Source: Anaerolineae bacterium
GTDB taxonomy: Bacteria > Chloroflexota > Anaerolineae > Promineifilales > Promineifilaceae
Direction of reading: 5' to 3'
Length of the DNA: 14,850 bases
Assembly: GCA_014879345.1 (NCBI GenBank)
Contig: JACSSI010000034.1
Span: 1-14,850, forward strand
This document shows, piece by piece, positions 5,827-13,351 of the stretch (positions are counted from its first letter, which is position 1; each line of letters opens with the position of its first letter). The position numbers and the translations under genes are program-made. The notes beneath the pieces were generated by a model that saw only the letters and a program-made list of their open reading frames with translations, did no database searches and had not been told where the DNA came from.

Positions 5827-6624
5827 ATGCCACAATCCAATAATCTGCTCACCCAACGTCTGCAAAAACGTAAACCCGGCTGGCTAGACATCCGCTCTGA
5901 CTTGCGCCACTTTGCCCTCATCAACTATGCCGTGCTGCCAGAGCGTTTAGCGCCCCACATCCCCACAGACCGCTTTGAAATCCCTACCTATGACATAAAC
6001 GGACGCCAACTCGCCCTGCTCAGTGTGGTTCCGTTTGTCGATGATGACTTCTGTTTTTACCGACTGCTGCCCTGGTTCAAGTTCCGCTTTCCGCAAACGA
6101 ACTTTCGGGTATATGTCATTGATCGGGCGACGGGTGAGCCGGTGGTCTGGTTTTTCGGCACGACATTGGGTTCGCGGTTGGTCGCGTTGGCGCGGGGGTT
6201 GTGGAAAATTCCCTGGCATCGAGCGCAGTATGAGGTGGATTGTGTGTTTGATGAGGAGAACGGCCGCAGTGAGCATGGCAGAAACGGCCGTTATACCCAC
6301 TACCACTTCTCCATTCAATCAGATTGGTGCAACGCCCACATTGAAATTGAAGATACGGGCAGTCCAGTCGAGTTGTCAGATGAAGAACGGCTCGTGTTGA
6401 CCCATCCGGTTGACGGCTATTTTTATCGCCTGGATGGCCGGGTGGGCGGCTATTCCATCTGGCACAACATCATCCCCTTGACGAGTGGCAAACCGCGCAA
6501 TCTCTATTTCAGCCTCTTTGAAGACCTCGCCATCATGAGCCGTGATGAGATGCAGCAGCCCCATTCCATATTCCTCTGCCCCTCCATCAGTTTTGATATT
6601 TACATGCCACCCAAACCAAAATAG
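5827..6624 (+). CDS. DUF2071-family (YqjF-like) protein, intact copy
   Basis: A 265-residue cytoplasmic protein of the DUF2071/YqjF family; the biochemical role is unknown, and structures of the family show an acetoacetate-decarboxylase-like beta barrel (family knowledge). Visible blocks are RSDLRHFALINYAVLPERLAPHIPTDRFEI, QLALLSVVPFVDDDF, TNFRVYVIDRATGEPVVWFFGTTLGSRL, LARGLWKIPWHRAQYEV and, absent from the broken copy, SPVELSDEERLVLTHPVDGYFYR with SIWHNIIPL. Length is close to family norm. ATG 5827 begins nine bases after the higA stop and has no clear Shine-Dalgarno sequence, so translation may depend on higA readthrough. An AACGGCCGC partial site at 6259 matches the point where the other copy breaks off; a perfect palindrome follows at 6283-6292. 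Confidence 0.82.
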   Translation: MPQSNNLLTQRLQKRKPGWLDIRSDLRHFALINYAVLPERLAPHIPTDRFEIPTYDINGRQLALLSVVPFVDDDFCFYRLLPWFKFRFPQTNFRVYVIDRATGEPVVWFFGTTLGSRLVALARGLWKIPWHRAQYEVDCVFDEENGRSEHGRNGRYTHYHFSIQSDWCNAHIEIEDTGSPVELSDEERLVLTHPVDGYFYRLDGRVGGYSIWHNIIPLTSGKPRNLYFSLFEDLAIMSRDEMQQPHSIFLCPSISFDIYMPPKPK

Positions 6625-6662
6625 AATGAATCAGAAATACTACGATTATTTTTGGAGGCAAT

Positions 6663-7010
6663 ATGGCATACGATGAAGGTTTAGCTCAACGCATCCGTGA
6701 AGTTGTGGTTGATTATCCCACTATAGCGGAGAAGAAAATGTTTGGGGGCATTGCTTTTATGCTCCATGATTACATGTTTTGTGGTGTGATTGATGATCGT
6801 TTGATGGCACGTGTCGGGCCAGACAATTACGCCGATGCATTGACCCGACCCCATGTAGAAAAAATGGATTTTACGGGACGGGAGATGAAAGGGTATGTCT
6901 ATGTGGATGCCACTGGCATCGAAGAAGATGACAGCCTGCAACAATGGGTGACGCGCTGCGCCGATTTTGTGCAAACCTTGCCACCCAAAAAGCCAAAGCA
7001 GAAAAAATAG
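6663..7010 (+). CDS. TfoX N-terminal domain protein
   Basis: A 115-residue stand-alone TfoX_N domain protein. TfoX/Sxy regulates competence in gamma-proteobacteria, but the many short TfoX_N-only proteins in other phyla have no proven role, so a competence function should not be assumed. Marks are the N-terminal AQRIREVV, the conserved EKKMFGGIAFMLHDYMFCGV, LMARVGPDNYADAL, HVEKMDFTGREMKGYVYV and the C-terminal helix LQQWVTRCADFVQTLP, ending in a lysine-rich tail. GGAGG at 6654-6658 precedes ATG 6663 by four bases. It converges on the membrane-protein gene with only seven bases between stop codons. Confidence 0.85.
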   Translation: MAYDEGLAQRIREVVVDYPTIAEKKMFGGIAFMLHDYMFCGVIDDRLMARVGPDNYADALTRPHVEKMDFTGREMKGYVYVDATGIEEDDSLQQWVTRCADFVQTLPPKKPKQKK

Positions 7011-7017
7011 CCCTGTC

Positions 7018-7398
7018 TTATATTTTGGGATTTAGCAGTAAATAAAAAGTGGCGATGGTTAAAAACAAGGTCAAATAAGGGGTGATGTGGTGAATGGTGA
7101 GAACAGCCGTTGGCAGTTCCAAATCTGTGCTGAGTAACCCACCTGCCAAAATGGTGCCGATGAAGAAAACGGCCGTTATGATCCCCAACATCCACTCCAG
7201 CCCACTCAACCCGGTGGTTTTGTTAACCTGAACCATCGTCACAACTAAAAAGACAAACACGGCCAGCGAAATCAGTTTGTGAACCGTCAGCAAACCTGTG
7301 CCATAAGGCGACCCATTGCGACTCAGCCAAAATCCAGAGAGAAAAATAAAGAAAAAAACGAAACCTGTACCAATAATTTTGAGTTGAATTGTAGTCAT
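7018..7398 (-). CDS. Small four-helix membrane protein, unknown function
   Basis: 126 residues, almost entirely membrane segments: about 5-23 (IIGTGFVFFFIFLSGFW), 38-56 (LISLAVFVFLVVTMV), 69-86 (LGIITAVFFIGTILAGG) and 103-121 (TPYLTLFLTIATFYLLL). Histidines in HKLIS at the start of helix 2 and in the HH pair before helix 4 recall haem-ligating positions of small cytochrome b-like membrane proteins, but this is weak evidence. The ATG complementary to 7396-7398 is chosen over one at 7467 because the longer version would translate repeat sequence; AAGGG lies upstream. A palindrome at 7168-7177 is read as TAV inside helix 3. Confidence 0.7.
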   Translation of the reverse strand: MTTIQLKIIGTGFVFFFIFLSGFWLSRNGSPYGTGLLTVHKLISLAVFVFLVVTMVQVNKTTGLSGLEWMLGIITAVFFIGTILAGGLLSTDLELPTAVLTIHHITPYLTLFLTIATFYLLLNPKI

Positions 7399-7420
7399 TT
7401 GTATACCCTTCAAAGAATTT

Positions 7421-7476
7421 AACGCAGAGGCGGAAAGGTGCAGAGAAAATCTGTGTAATCTACGCAATCTGCGGAT
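7421..7476. repeat. Composite intergenic repeat (CGCAGAGG and AATCTGCG types)
   Basis: Two repeat styles meet here: AACGCAGAGGCGG...TGCAGAG (7421-7445) resembles the left arm at 14051-14077, and AAATCTGTGTAATC...AATCTGCGGAT (7447-7476) resembles the repeat at 1818-1874. They fill the 81-base gap between the oxidoreductase stop and the membrane-protein start. No gene is present. Confidence 0.6.
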
Positions 7477-7479
7477 TTT

Positions 7480-8475
7480 TTACTGTTCTGATGCCACTAA
7501 AATCACATTCCCAACCACATCCCCGCTTTCCAGCAGCGCATTGGCTTGTGCAGCTTCCAGCAAAGGGAATTTCTGCATGATGATGGGGTCGATCTGACGA
7601 GTTTCCAGGAGGTTGAAAAGCTTAGGCCAATCTTCCAGAAACGGCCGTTTACCAAACTTAGACGTCGTCGTGCCATACAGCTTAAGCGATTTACCATTGG
7701 GCAGCAGATTAAGCCAGATGAGCTTGCCCAGCAGCCGCAGCAAGCCGCGAAAGCTCAAAGGATTGCCATACGCCACCCAGACGCCGCCATCATTTAGCAG
7801 CGAGAAGCCCCGGTTGAGATAATCACCACCCATGCCATCAATCACCGCCTCGAGGCCGTCAGGTTCTGCCTGCCGCATCACTTCCACAAAATCCTGCGTA
7901 TGATAATCAATCGGCGTCGCGCCGTAAGCTGTCAAAATATGATGTTTGCTGGCGGAGGCAATACCATACATTTTCAGACCAGCCAGTTGCCCCAGCTGCA
8001 ATAAAGCAGTGCCCACACCGCCACTAGCGCCGATGATGAGGACCTTGTCGCCGGCCTTTACCTTCGCGGAACGATGAAGCGTTTGGTAGGCCACAATATA
8101 GTTCAAAATTAACGTCGATACTTCTGCCGGGTCAAGCGATGCTGGCACCGGAATGAGTTTGTCTTCCGTCAGGTAGATGACTTCTGAGTACCCTCCGGAA
8201 ACAGTTAATGCTGCGACACGATTGCCAGGAACGGCCGTTTTCACCCCATCCCCAATCGCTTCCACATCACCCACAATGGCATACCCAGGCACAAATGGCA
8301 CCTTGGGCGCGATGGGGGTCTGTCCATATCGCGCTTGCACATCTGGCAAACACACTGGCACTGCCAACACGCGCACACGCACTTCTTTGTCTGTGGGCGG
8401 ACGTAGAATATTTTCCACTATTTGCATAACCTCAGGTCCGCCTCGTTCTGTAACGATGACACATTTGTAGTTCAT
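7480..8475 (-). CDS. MDR-family NAD(P)-dependent oxidoreductase, quinone-reductase-like
   Basis: A 331-residue zinc-independent medium-chain dehydrogenase/reductase. The N-terminal GroES-like domain (to about 115) includes VPFVPGYAIVGDVEAIGDGV; the Rossmann domain has LIIGASGGVGTALLQLG at about 146-162, the NAD(P)-binding glycine motif. The cysteine/histidine set of catalytic zinc alcohol dehydrogenases is missing, as is the usual glutamate of PGxExxG (here PGYAIVG), pointing to quinone oxidoreductase or enoyl reductase relatives; the substrate is unknown. It starts eight bases after the tetR stop, with GAGGT before the ATG, so the two genes form an operon controlled by the operator at 9079-9104. 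Two palindromes occur in it, at 7640 (RPF) and 8230 (TAV). Confidence 0.88.
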   Translation of the reverse strand: MNYKCVIVTERGGPEVMQIVENILRPPTDKEVRVRVLAVPVCLPDVQARYGQTPIAPKVPFVPGYAIVGDVEAIGDGVKTAVPGNRVAALTVSGGYSEVIYLTEDKLIPVPASLDPAEVSTLILNYIVAYQTLHRSAKVKAGDKVLIIGASGGVGTALLQLGQLAGLKMYGIASASKHHILTAYGATPIDYHTQDFVEVMRQAEPDGLEAVIDGMGGDYLNRGFSLLNDGGVWVAYGNPLSFRGLLRLLGKLIWLNLLPNGKSLKLYGTTTSKFGKRPFLEDWPKLFNLLETRQIDPIIMQKFPLLEAAQANALLESGDVVGNVILVASEQ

Positions 8476-8483
8476 CCATACCT

Positions 8484-9062
8484 CTAACTTTTAATGCCAT
8501 CCCAAAACAGCTCAAAACCGATTCGGATGGTGCCTTCTTGTTTACTCTCGTCTGTTTGGACAACGAGTTGACTCATCACAGCCATAATATCGTAGTATAA
8601 AAACGTGCCCGCCAGTTCCAGCGCGTAAGGTTTAATACTGTTTTCAGCCAATCCTTTCTGGATGGCTTCGTAATAGTAACTAAAGTAAGTTTCCGTTTCC
8701 TGTGTCACTTCGTCAGGAATGATGGTGGAGTCTCTGACTTGTTGGATGTACAGGTACGATTCCAGATTCTCCAAGAACCAATGAATGGTGCTTTGCCAGA
8801 TTGTGAAAAACGTGTCTCGGGCTGAAAGCGCCGGATCAAGCTTCGCTTTGGTGTTCTCAGACTGTTCCCGTGCCAACTTCAGGATTAGTTCATTGACTAA
8901 ATCCTGCTTAGTGGGGAAGTAGATGAACAGGGTACCTGCGGCTGTGCCTGCTTCTTGCGCGATTTTTGCTGTTGACGTATTTTGCACGCCATGTGTTACA
9001 AACAAGTTCAGCGCTGTGTTTAGGAAGGTTTCTCGTTTTTCAGGGTCAAGTTTTCGCACCAT
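8484..9062 (-). CDS. TetR/AcrR-family transcriptional regulator
   Basis: A 192-residue one-component repressor. The N-terminal helix-turn-helix spans about residues 10-55: KRETFLNTALNLFVTHGVQNTSTAKIAQEAGTAAGTLFIYFPTKQDLVNELI, a textbook TetR signature. The C-terminal all-helical domain would bind an inducer; it is rich in aromatic residues (YLYIQQ, YFSYYYEAI, FLYYDIM), which fits a hydrophobic ligand. It is the first gene of an operon with an MDR oxidoreductase and lies directly behind a consensus promoter overlapped by a perfect palindrome, so autoregulation and control of the oxidoreductase by its substrate or a related toxic compound is the natural inference. A GAGGT ribosome site precedes the ATG. 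Confidence 0.92.
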   Translation of the reverse strand: MVRKLDPEKRETFLNTALNLFVTHGVQNTSTAKIAQEAGTAAGTLFIYFPTKQDLVNELILKLAREQSENTKAKLDPALSARDTFFTIWQSTIHWFLENLESYLYIQQVRDSTIIPDEVTQETETYFSYYYEAIQKGLAENSIKPYALELAGTFLYYDIMAVMSQLVVQTDESKQEGTIRIGFELFWDGIKS

Positions 9063-9078
9063 TTTCTTACCTCGGTTA

Positions 9079-9104
9079 ATAATGAGTGACTACTCACTCA
9101 TTAT
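9079..9104. promoter_or_regulatory. Probable TetR operator, perfect 26-bp palindrome
   Basis: ATAATGAGTGA (9079-9089) and TCACTCATTAT (9094-9104) are perfect 11-bp inverted repeats separated by CTAC. The palindrome overlaps the tetR -10 box (9100-9105) and covers the start-point region. Size, symmetry and the TGAGTGA core are typical for TetR-family dimers. Confidence 0.85.
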
Positions 9105-9128
9105 AGAGAAAGAGCAAAAAATTGTCAA
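9100..9128 (-). promoter_or_regulatory. Consensus sigma70 promoter of the tetR-oxidoreductase operon
   Basis: Read on the minus strand, TTGACA (complement of 9123-9128) and TATAAT (complement of 9100-9105) are both perfect consensus hexamers with an optimal 17-base spacer. The leader to the tetR ATG is about 30 bases and contains the operator. Such a strong promoter makes sense only under tight repression. Confidence 0.88.
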
Positions 9129-9215
9129 GACTTTTCTGTGCTATACTGCATGGCGATGTGGCAAAACGGATGACTGACTTATCGGATTGATTCAGGATGA
9201 AGAGGATAAGCAAAC

Positions 9216-10166
9216 ATGAATAATCAAGGGAATGAAGAGCTAGTTGTTCGAGAACATGTGGTGCAAACGGTTTGTGGTTCCGTACCTGCCAGCGAGCTGG
9301 GTTTTACCCTGCCTCACGAGCATATCATGGTTGATTTTGGCGGTGCTGTCACGGCCGGCAAGCACCGTTATGATGCTGATAACGTTATTGAAATTATGCT
9401 GCCATATCTGCAAGCCGCTGCCGCGCAGGGCGTGCACACCTTCTTTGAGTGTACGCCCAATTTTCTGGGCAGAGATCCGGAAATATTCCGCACGCTTTCT
9501 GAGCGATCTGGCCTAAACATTGTTACGAACACTGGCCTGTACAACAATCAATATTTACCGGAGTACGCCAAAACACAAAACGCAGAGCGATTGGCCGAGG
9601 CCTGGATTGCAGAATTTATGGACGGGATTGAGGGCAGTGGTATTAAGCCGGGGTTTATCAAAACGGCCGTTAATCCTCAACCAACCGCGCTAGACCTGAA
9701 ACTCATCCACGCCGCTGCTCTCGCACACAAAGAAACCGGCCTGACCATCGCCACCCACACCTGCACGGCTGATGCTGCCCAAGCAATCGTGCGCATACTC
9801 AACCAGTATCAGGTAGACCCGTCACGCTGGATTTTTGTCCATGCCCACGTGGAAGAAGATTTCAGCCGGGTGTTGGCGTTGGCGCAAACCGGTATCTGGA
9901 TTGAACTGGATGGTCTGGCGTGGGGTGGAGACGAGGACCATGTCCACAAGCTGATGGCGCTGTTGGAACATGGCTATGAAGACCAAATCCTCCTTTCTCA
10001 GGATGCGGGTTGGTATCACATTGGCGAGGAAGCTGGCGGCGCGGTAATTCCCTATACCCGTTTGCAGGCTGAGTTTCTGCCCCTGCTGGCTGCGCGTGGC
10101 GTAGACAGTGCCATGATTGACAAAATCACCCGATTAAACCCCGCTAACGCTTTTGGTCTCCGTTGA
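9216..10166 (+). CDS. Phosphotriesterase-family (PTE-like) binuclear metallohydrolase
   Basis: 316 residues, an amidohydrolase-superfamily TIM barrel related to phosphotriesterase and the lactonases; the real substrate is probably a lactone or phosphoester but cannot be read from sequence. All expected metal ligands are visible: H34 and H36 in LPHEHI, the carboxylatable lysine K149 in GFIKTAV, H181 in ATHT, H209 in FVHAH, and the catalytic D263 in LLSQDAG. The C-terminal LNPANAFGL is family-typical. ATG 9216 has an AGAGGA-like ribosome site at about 9200-9206. It is divergent from tetR, sharing a 153-base spacer, so the TetR operator could also affect it, though I see no convincing promoter on this strand. 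A palindrome at 9662-9671 encodes the TAV next to K149. Confidence 0.9.
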   Translation: MNNQGNEELVVREHVVQTVCGSVPASELGFTLPHEHIMVDFGGAVTAGKHRYDADNVIEIMLPYLQAAAAQGVHTFFECTPNFLGRDPEIFRTLSERSGLNIVTNTGLYNNQYLPEYAKTQNAERLAEAWIAEFMDGIEGSGIKPGFIKTAVNPQPTALDLKLIHAAALAHKETGLTIATHTCTADAAQAIVRILNQYQVDPSRWIFVHAHVEEDFSRVLALAQTGIWIELDGLAWGGDEDHVHKLMALLEHGYEDQILLSQDAGWYHIGEEAGGAVIPYTRLQAEFLPLLAARGVDSAMIDKITRLNPANAFGLR

Positions 10167-10196
10167 CTGCTTAGTGAGGGATAGATAGTTGACGAA

Positions 10197-10206
10197 AACG
10201 GCCGTT
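10197..10206. repeat. AACGGCCGTT palindrome, the only intergenic copy
   Basis: Lies in the 79-base gap between the phosphotriesterase-family gene and the GT-C gene. All other perfect copies are within coding sequence or the pseudogene remnants, so this one shows that the motif is not kept only by codon choice. Confidence 0.9.
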
Positions 10207-10245
10207 TCCGGCAAAGTACCTTAAACAAAAAACGGGGAATTTAAT

Positions 10246-11865
10246 ATGACGGAAGCCAAACAACTTTCACGTAAAACTAATTTTTTCGTAGCATTCGCTA
10301 TTTTTCTATTTGCGTTTTTCGCCTTGTTCATCACAGATAAAAACATCTCCATCACCTGGGATGAACCTGCTTATATCACGGCGGGCGAATCGTATGCTGG
10401 CTGGTTTGGCGAACTGGTGCAAAATCCAGGGTATGCGCTGAGTGCCGAAGGCATCGAAACCTATTGGGAAGCCAACCATGAGCATCCGCCACTGGATAAA
10501 ATCTGGTCGGGACTGGTATGGGCGGCTGTGCGTCCCTTTCTGCCAGATTTAACGGCGCACCGGCTGGGCAATATCATTTTGAACAGCTTGCTGTTTGCTA
10601 TGCTTTATTTGCTGGTTCAAGATGTGTATGGTTGGTTGGTGGGCGTATTGGCGAGTGTCTTCTTGTTTTCAATGCCGCGTGTTTTTTTTCATGCCCATTT
10701 GTCCGCACTGGATTTGGTAACGGCGACGATGATCGTGGCGGTGGTGCTGCTGTTCTGGAAAACGCGGCAGAACCCGTCGTGGTGGGTGGATATTGCCTTG
10801 GGTGTGGTATGGGGCTTGGCGGTGGCGACAAAGGTCAACGCGGTTTTTGTTTATTTTGTGCTGGTGATTTGGATTTTGGCCTATCAACGGCAGTGGCTGA
10901 TGGTGCGGCGTTTGCTGGTGATGGGCGCGTTGGCGATTCCCGTCTTTTTTCTCTCCTGGCCCTGGTTATACCACGATACGCTGGCACGAGTGTGGGAATA
11001 TGTGCTATTTATTACGGTGGATCATTGGGAGATTGGGCAGTGGTATTTCAACCAGTTTTATATGCCGCCACCCTGGCATTTTCCGTTTGTGATAACGGCC
11101 GTTGTCGTGCCCCTGTCTCTCTTCATCCTCTTTTTTGTGGGTGTGGGTCGGGTATTGATGCGGAAAGCAGAACGGCCGTTTGGCTGGTATCTCATCTTGA
11201 ACGGCTTTGTGCCCATGCTGGCGCTTGCCATCGGGCAGTCAATGGTCTACGACAATGACCGCCTGTTTATTAGCGCCATGCCCTTTATTGCGGCGTTGGC
11301 GGCAGTTGGCTTTGATGCGGTGGTGCAACTGTTGGGACGCTGGCTTACGGGAAAGGCGCGGTCAGTGGTCGTCGGGCTGCTGGTCGTTGCGGTGTTGCTG
11401 CCTCAAGCCTGGGCCATTCGTTCCTTGTATCCCCATTTGCTCTCTTACTATACGGAAGCGATTGGCGGCGTGGCGGGTGCCACAAAAATGGGGCTAGAAG
11501 CAACCTATTGGTGTGAAACTTACAACGAGGTGCTGGATTATCTAAATGAAAATGCAAAGGTTGGCGATGTGGTCTACATTGATCCGTACAGTCACGATGT
11601 AATGTATTACTACCAACGTCAGGGCCAACTACGAGATGACATCCTGTTTACATCAACTTATCCGGCAAGGAGTATTTTTAACAGCGATGTCGCAACGAGC
11701 CAAAAACCATTTAGTCGAGCAGATTTTGTGGTATTTCAGAATCGTGGCACGACGTTTGGTGTGGATGGCTTGGACAGTTCGTATGCTAAATGGTTAGCAA
11801 AGCAGGAGCCAGATTTTGAGTTTGCGTATGGTGATGTGCCGTTGATTGTGGTGTACCAGAAATAA
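10246..11865 (+). CDS. GT-C membrane glycosyltransferase, family 39/ArnT-PMT type
   Basis: A 539-residue polytopic enzyme that would move a sugar from a polyprenyl-phosphate carrier to a protein or glycolipid on the outer face of the membrane. The first helix (about 13-30) is followed by the catalytic-loop motif TWDEPAY at 37-43 and by EHPPLDK at 79-85, both hallmarks of PMT_2/GT39 proteins. About ten to eleven further hydrophobic segments extend to residue 395, and a soluble C-terminal domain of about 140 residues (from ATYWCETYNEVLDYL) follows, as in many bacterial members. The GGGGAA before the ATG is the likely ribosome site. Two palindromes, at 11094 (TAV in a helix) and 11171 (RPF in a loop). 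Acceptor unknown; not linked by position to the glycosyltransferases at the left end. Confidence 0.85.
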   Translation: MTEAKQLSRKTNFFVAFAIFLFAFFALFITDKNISITWDEPAYITAGESYAGWFGELVQNPGYALSAEGIETYWEANHEHPPLDKIWSGLVWAAVRPFLPDLTAHRLGNIILNSLLFAMLYLLVQDVYGWLVGVLASVFLFSMPRVFFHAHLSALDLVTATMIVAVVLLFWKTRQNPSWWVDIALGVVWGLAVATKVNAVFVYFVLVIWILAYQRQWLMVRRLLVMGALAIPVFFLSWPWLYHDTLARVWEYVLFITVDHWEIGQWYFNQFYMPPPWHFPFVITAVVVPLSLFILFFVGVGRVLMRKAERPFGWYLILNGFVPMLALAIGQSMVYDNDRLFISAMPFIAALAAVGFDAVVQLLGRWLTGKARSVVVGLLVVAVLLPQAWAIRSLYPHLLSYYTEAIGGVAGATKMGLEATYWCETYNEVLDYLNENAKVGDVVYIDPYSHDVMYYYQRQGQLRDDILFTSTYPARSIFNSDVATSQKPFSRADFVVFQNRGTTFGVDGLDSSYAKWLAKQEPDFEFAYGDVPLIVVYQK

Positions 11866-11894
11866 AAATGAGCGTAGAGATTGGAGATTAGCTG

Positions 11895-12512
11895 ATGGCG
11901 ACACAACGAGATTTTTCACGAACTAACATGCAATTTCAACTAAATTTACCGGAATGGGCGATTGCCAAGCTCAACGAATTGCCGCCTGTGATGCCTACGC
12001 TGGAAGAACGCATGACGGCCGTTCTCAATTTCGCTCGTCTTAATTTTGAAAACAAAACAGGGGGGCCGTTCGCGGCGGGCGTGTTTGAACGGGACAGCGG
12101 CAAGCTCGTCGTCATCGGTGTCAATCGCGTCGTGCCGTCTAACTGTTCCTCGGCTCATGCAGAGGTGATGGCGTTGTCACTGGCGCAGCAGGTGTTAGGC
12201 ACGTACGATTTGGGCAGCCAGGATTTGCCCGCCCACCAACTCGTCGTCAATTGGCGGCCATGTGCCATGTGTTATGGGGCGGTGGTGTGGTCTGGGGTGC
12301 GCTCGTTGGTGGTGGCGGGCGATGGGCCGGAGCTGGAAGAAATTACGGGCTTTGATGAAGGGCCTATCCATCCCCAGTGGAGGCATGAACTGGAAGTGCG
12401 CGGCATTGATGTGGTGGAGGATGTGCTGCGGCAAGATGCCATCGCTGGGTTTGAAGCGTTTAAAGCGAGTCAGCAGTTGGTTTACAATGCACGATTGGGT
12501 GGAGAGGATTAG
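11895..12512 (+). CDS. Zinc-dependent nucleoside/guanine deaminase-like protein
   Basis: 205 residues of the cytidine/deoxycytidylate deaminase superfamily. The zinc site is complete: HAEV with H88 and the proton-shuttling E90, and PCAMC with C123 and C126. GGPFAAGVFERDSG and VPSNCSSAHAEVMAL resemble guanine deaminases and tRNA adenosine deaminase relatives (usually GPFGA and NxxxxxxDPTAHAEV). The residues before the second zinc motif are VVNWRPCAMC rather than the common TSxEPCPMC, so substrate specificity may differ. The N-terminal 35 residues, including an internal ATG at residue 12, are extra compared with the minimal fold; ATG 11895 is kept because GGAG lies upstream. The gene follows the GT-C gene by 29 bases. 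Confidence 0.85.
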   Translation: MATQRDFSRTNMQFQLNLPEWAIAKLNELPPVMPTLEERMTAVLNFARLNFENKTGGPFAAGVFERDSGKLVVIGVNRVVPSNCSSAHAEVMALSLAQQVLGTYDLGSQDLPAHQLVVNWRPCAMCYGAVVWSGVRSLVVAGDGPELEEITGFDEGPIHPQWRHELEVRGIDVVEDVLRQDAIAGFEAFKASQQLVYNARLGGED

Positions 12513-12538
12513 TTTTCAAGCAAATATTGGCTGTTGTT

Positions 12539-13351
12539 TTATGGGGCAACGGCCGTTACCCGAGCCATGTGGCGAATGACATCATAGTCGCTGTCTGTAA
12601 CCGGAACAAACTTTGCCACGCCATGAGTGGCTAAAATAGAGCATCCCTCTGGCGAGTGGTGCATGGTTAGCAGGGTGCGGCGAATTTGCTGTTTGAGCGT
12701 GTCGGGAACATCATGGCGGATGACCCAGGGGGGAATGGGACTTGGCCCTAGCGTGTTGATGGTGCGGAATTGGGATTTCAGGCTGGGGTCTGTGGCAAAT
12801 TCAATTTCCAGGACGGTACTATCGATGGCAGAAGCATCACAACGGCCGTTCTGAATCATCTTCAGCGAAACCTGATGCGCCCCAGAGGCACGCACTTCAT
12901 TAAAATACGACCAGTCTTCGCCCAGTGTTGCCAGATGGTAGGCCACCAGGTTATAGCCGGAGTGAGAATGCGGCTCGTTGTAAACCCAGTGTGCGCCGCG
13001 TAAGTCAGCAAAACAGGTAAATGGACTGTCGGCGCGTACAATCACGTCTGAGAAGTAGATAGGCTTGTTTTGATAGCGGGGTGCAGCCATGACTGGCGCG
13101 GCCAGCAGTGCCACTGGGGGCTGTCCGCTGTCCGCTTTCCACACATAAGGCAGACCGCATATCCACCCGACTTGAATCTCGCCTGCGTCAAACAGGCGTT
13201 CTCGTTCTTGCCAGGGGATGGTGATGGGGAAAACGGCCGTTATGCCCAACTGTTCACCTAAATACCCCGTTACATCCTGGGCAAACGCATCTTGGTTTGG
13301 CGCTTGAATTGACATAACGGAAAGCGTGTCAATTTTTGAAAATAATGTCAT
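12539..13351 (-). CDS. PhnD-like periplasmic-binding-fold protein lacking a signal peptide
   Basis: 270 residues with the type 2 periplasmic-binding fold of PhnD/SsuA/transferrin-like proteins, which normally capture phosphonate or related ligands for ABC import. Family marks are FDAGEIQVGWICGLPYV, the DVIVRADSPFTCFADLRGAHWVYNEPHSHSGYNL block, VRASGAHQVSLKMIQNGRCDASAIDS and LGPSPIPPWVI. The protein begins directly in the first strand (SKIDTLSVMSIQAP), with no hydrophobic signal or lipobox, so it should be cytoplasmic. No permease or ATPase is adjacent. Its ATG overlaps the stop of the preceding gene (13348-13351, ATGA), indicating coupled translation. Three palindromes: 12548 (TAV), 12841 (NGR) and 13232 (TAV). 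Confidence 0.82.
   Translation of the reverse strand: MTLFSKIDTLSVMSIQAPNQDAFAQDVTGYLGEQLGITAVFPITIPWQERERLFDAGEIQVGWICGLPYVWKADSGQPPVALLAAPVMAAPRYQNKPIYFSDVIVRADSPFTCFADLRGAHWVYNEPHSHSGYNLVAYHLATLGEDWSYFNEVRASGAHQVSLKMIQNGRCDASAIDSTVLEIEFATDPSLKSQFRTINTLGPSPIPPWVIRHDVPDTLKQQIRRTLLTMHHSPEGCSILATHGVAKFVPVTDSDYDVIRHMARVTAVAP

Noticed and set aside
6663..7010. TfoX-domain gene as evidence for a competence system that uses AACGGCCGTT as an uptake sequence
   Set aside because: Attractive, but short TfoX_N proteins are common outside competent bacteria and no com or pil genes are in the window.
9122..9147. A promoter for the phosphotriesterase-family gene using TTGTCA (9122-9127) and TATACT (9142-9147)
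   Set aside because: The spacer is only 14 bases and the -35 overlaps the opposite-strand -35 of tetR; not convincing.
10518..11258. A 246-codon open frame on the + strand within the GT-C glycosyltransferase gene
   Set aside because: It is frame-shifted over a clear membrane-enzyme sequence, rich in C, G and A without domain pattern, and has no ribosome site; a shadow of the real gene.
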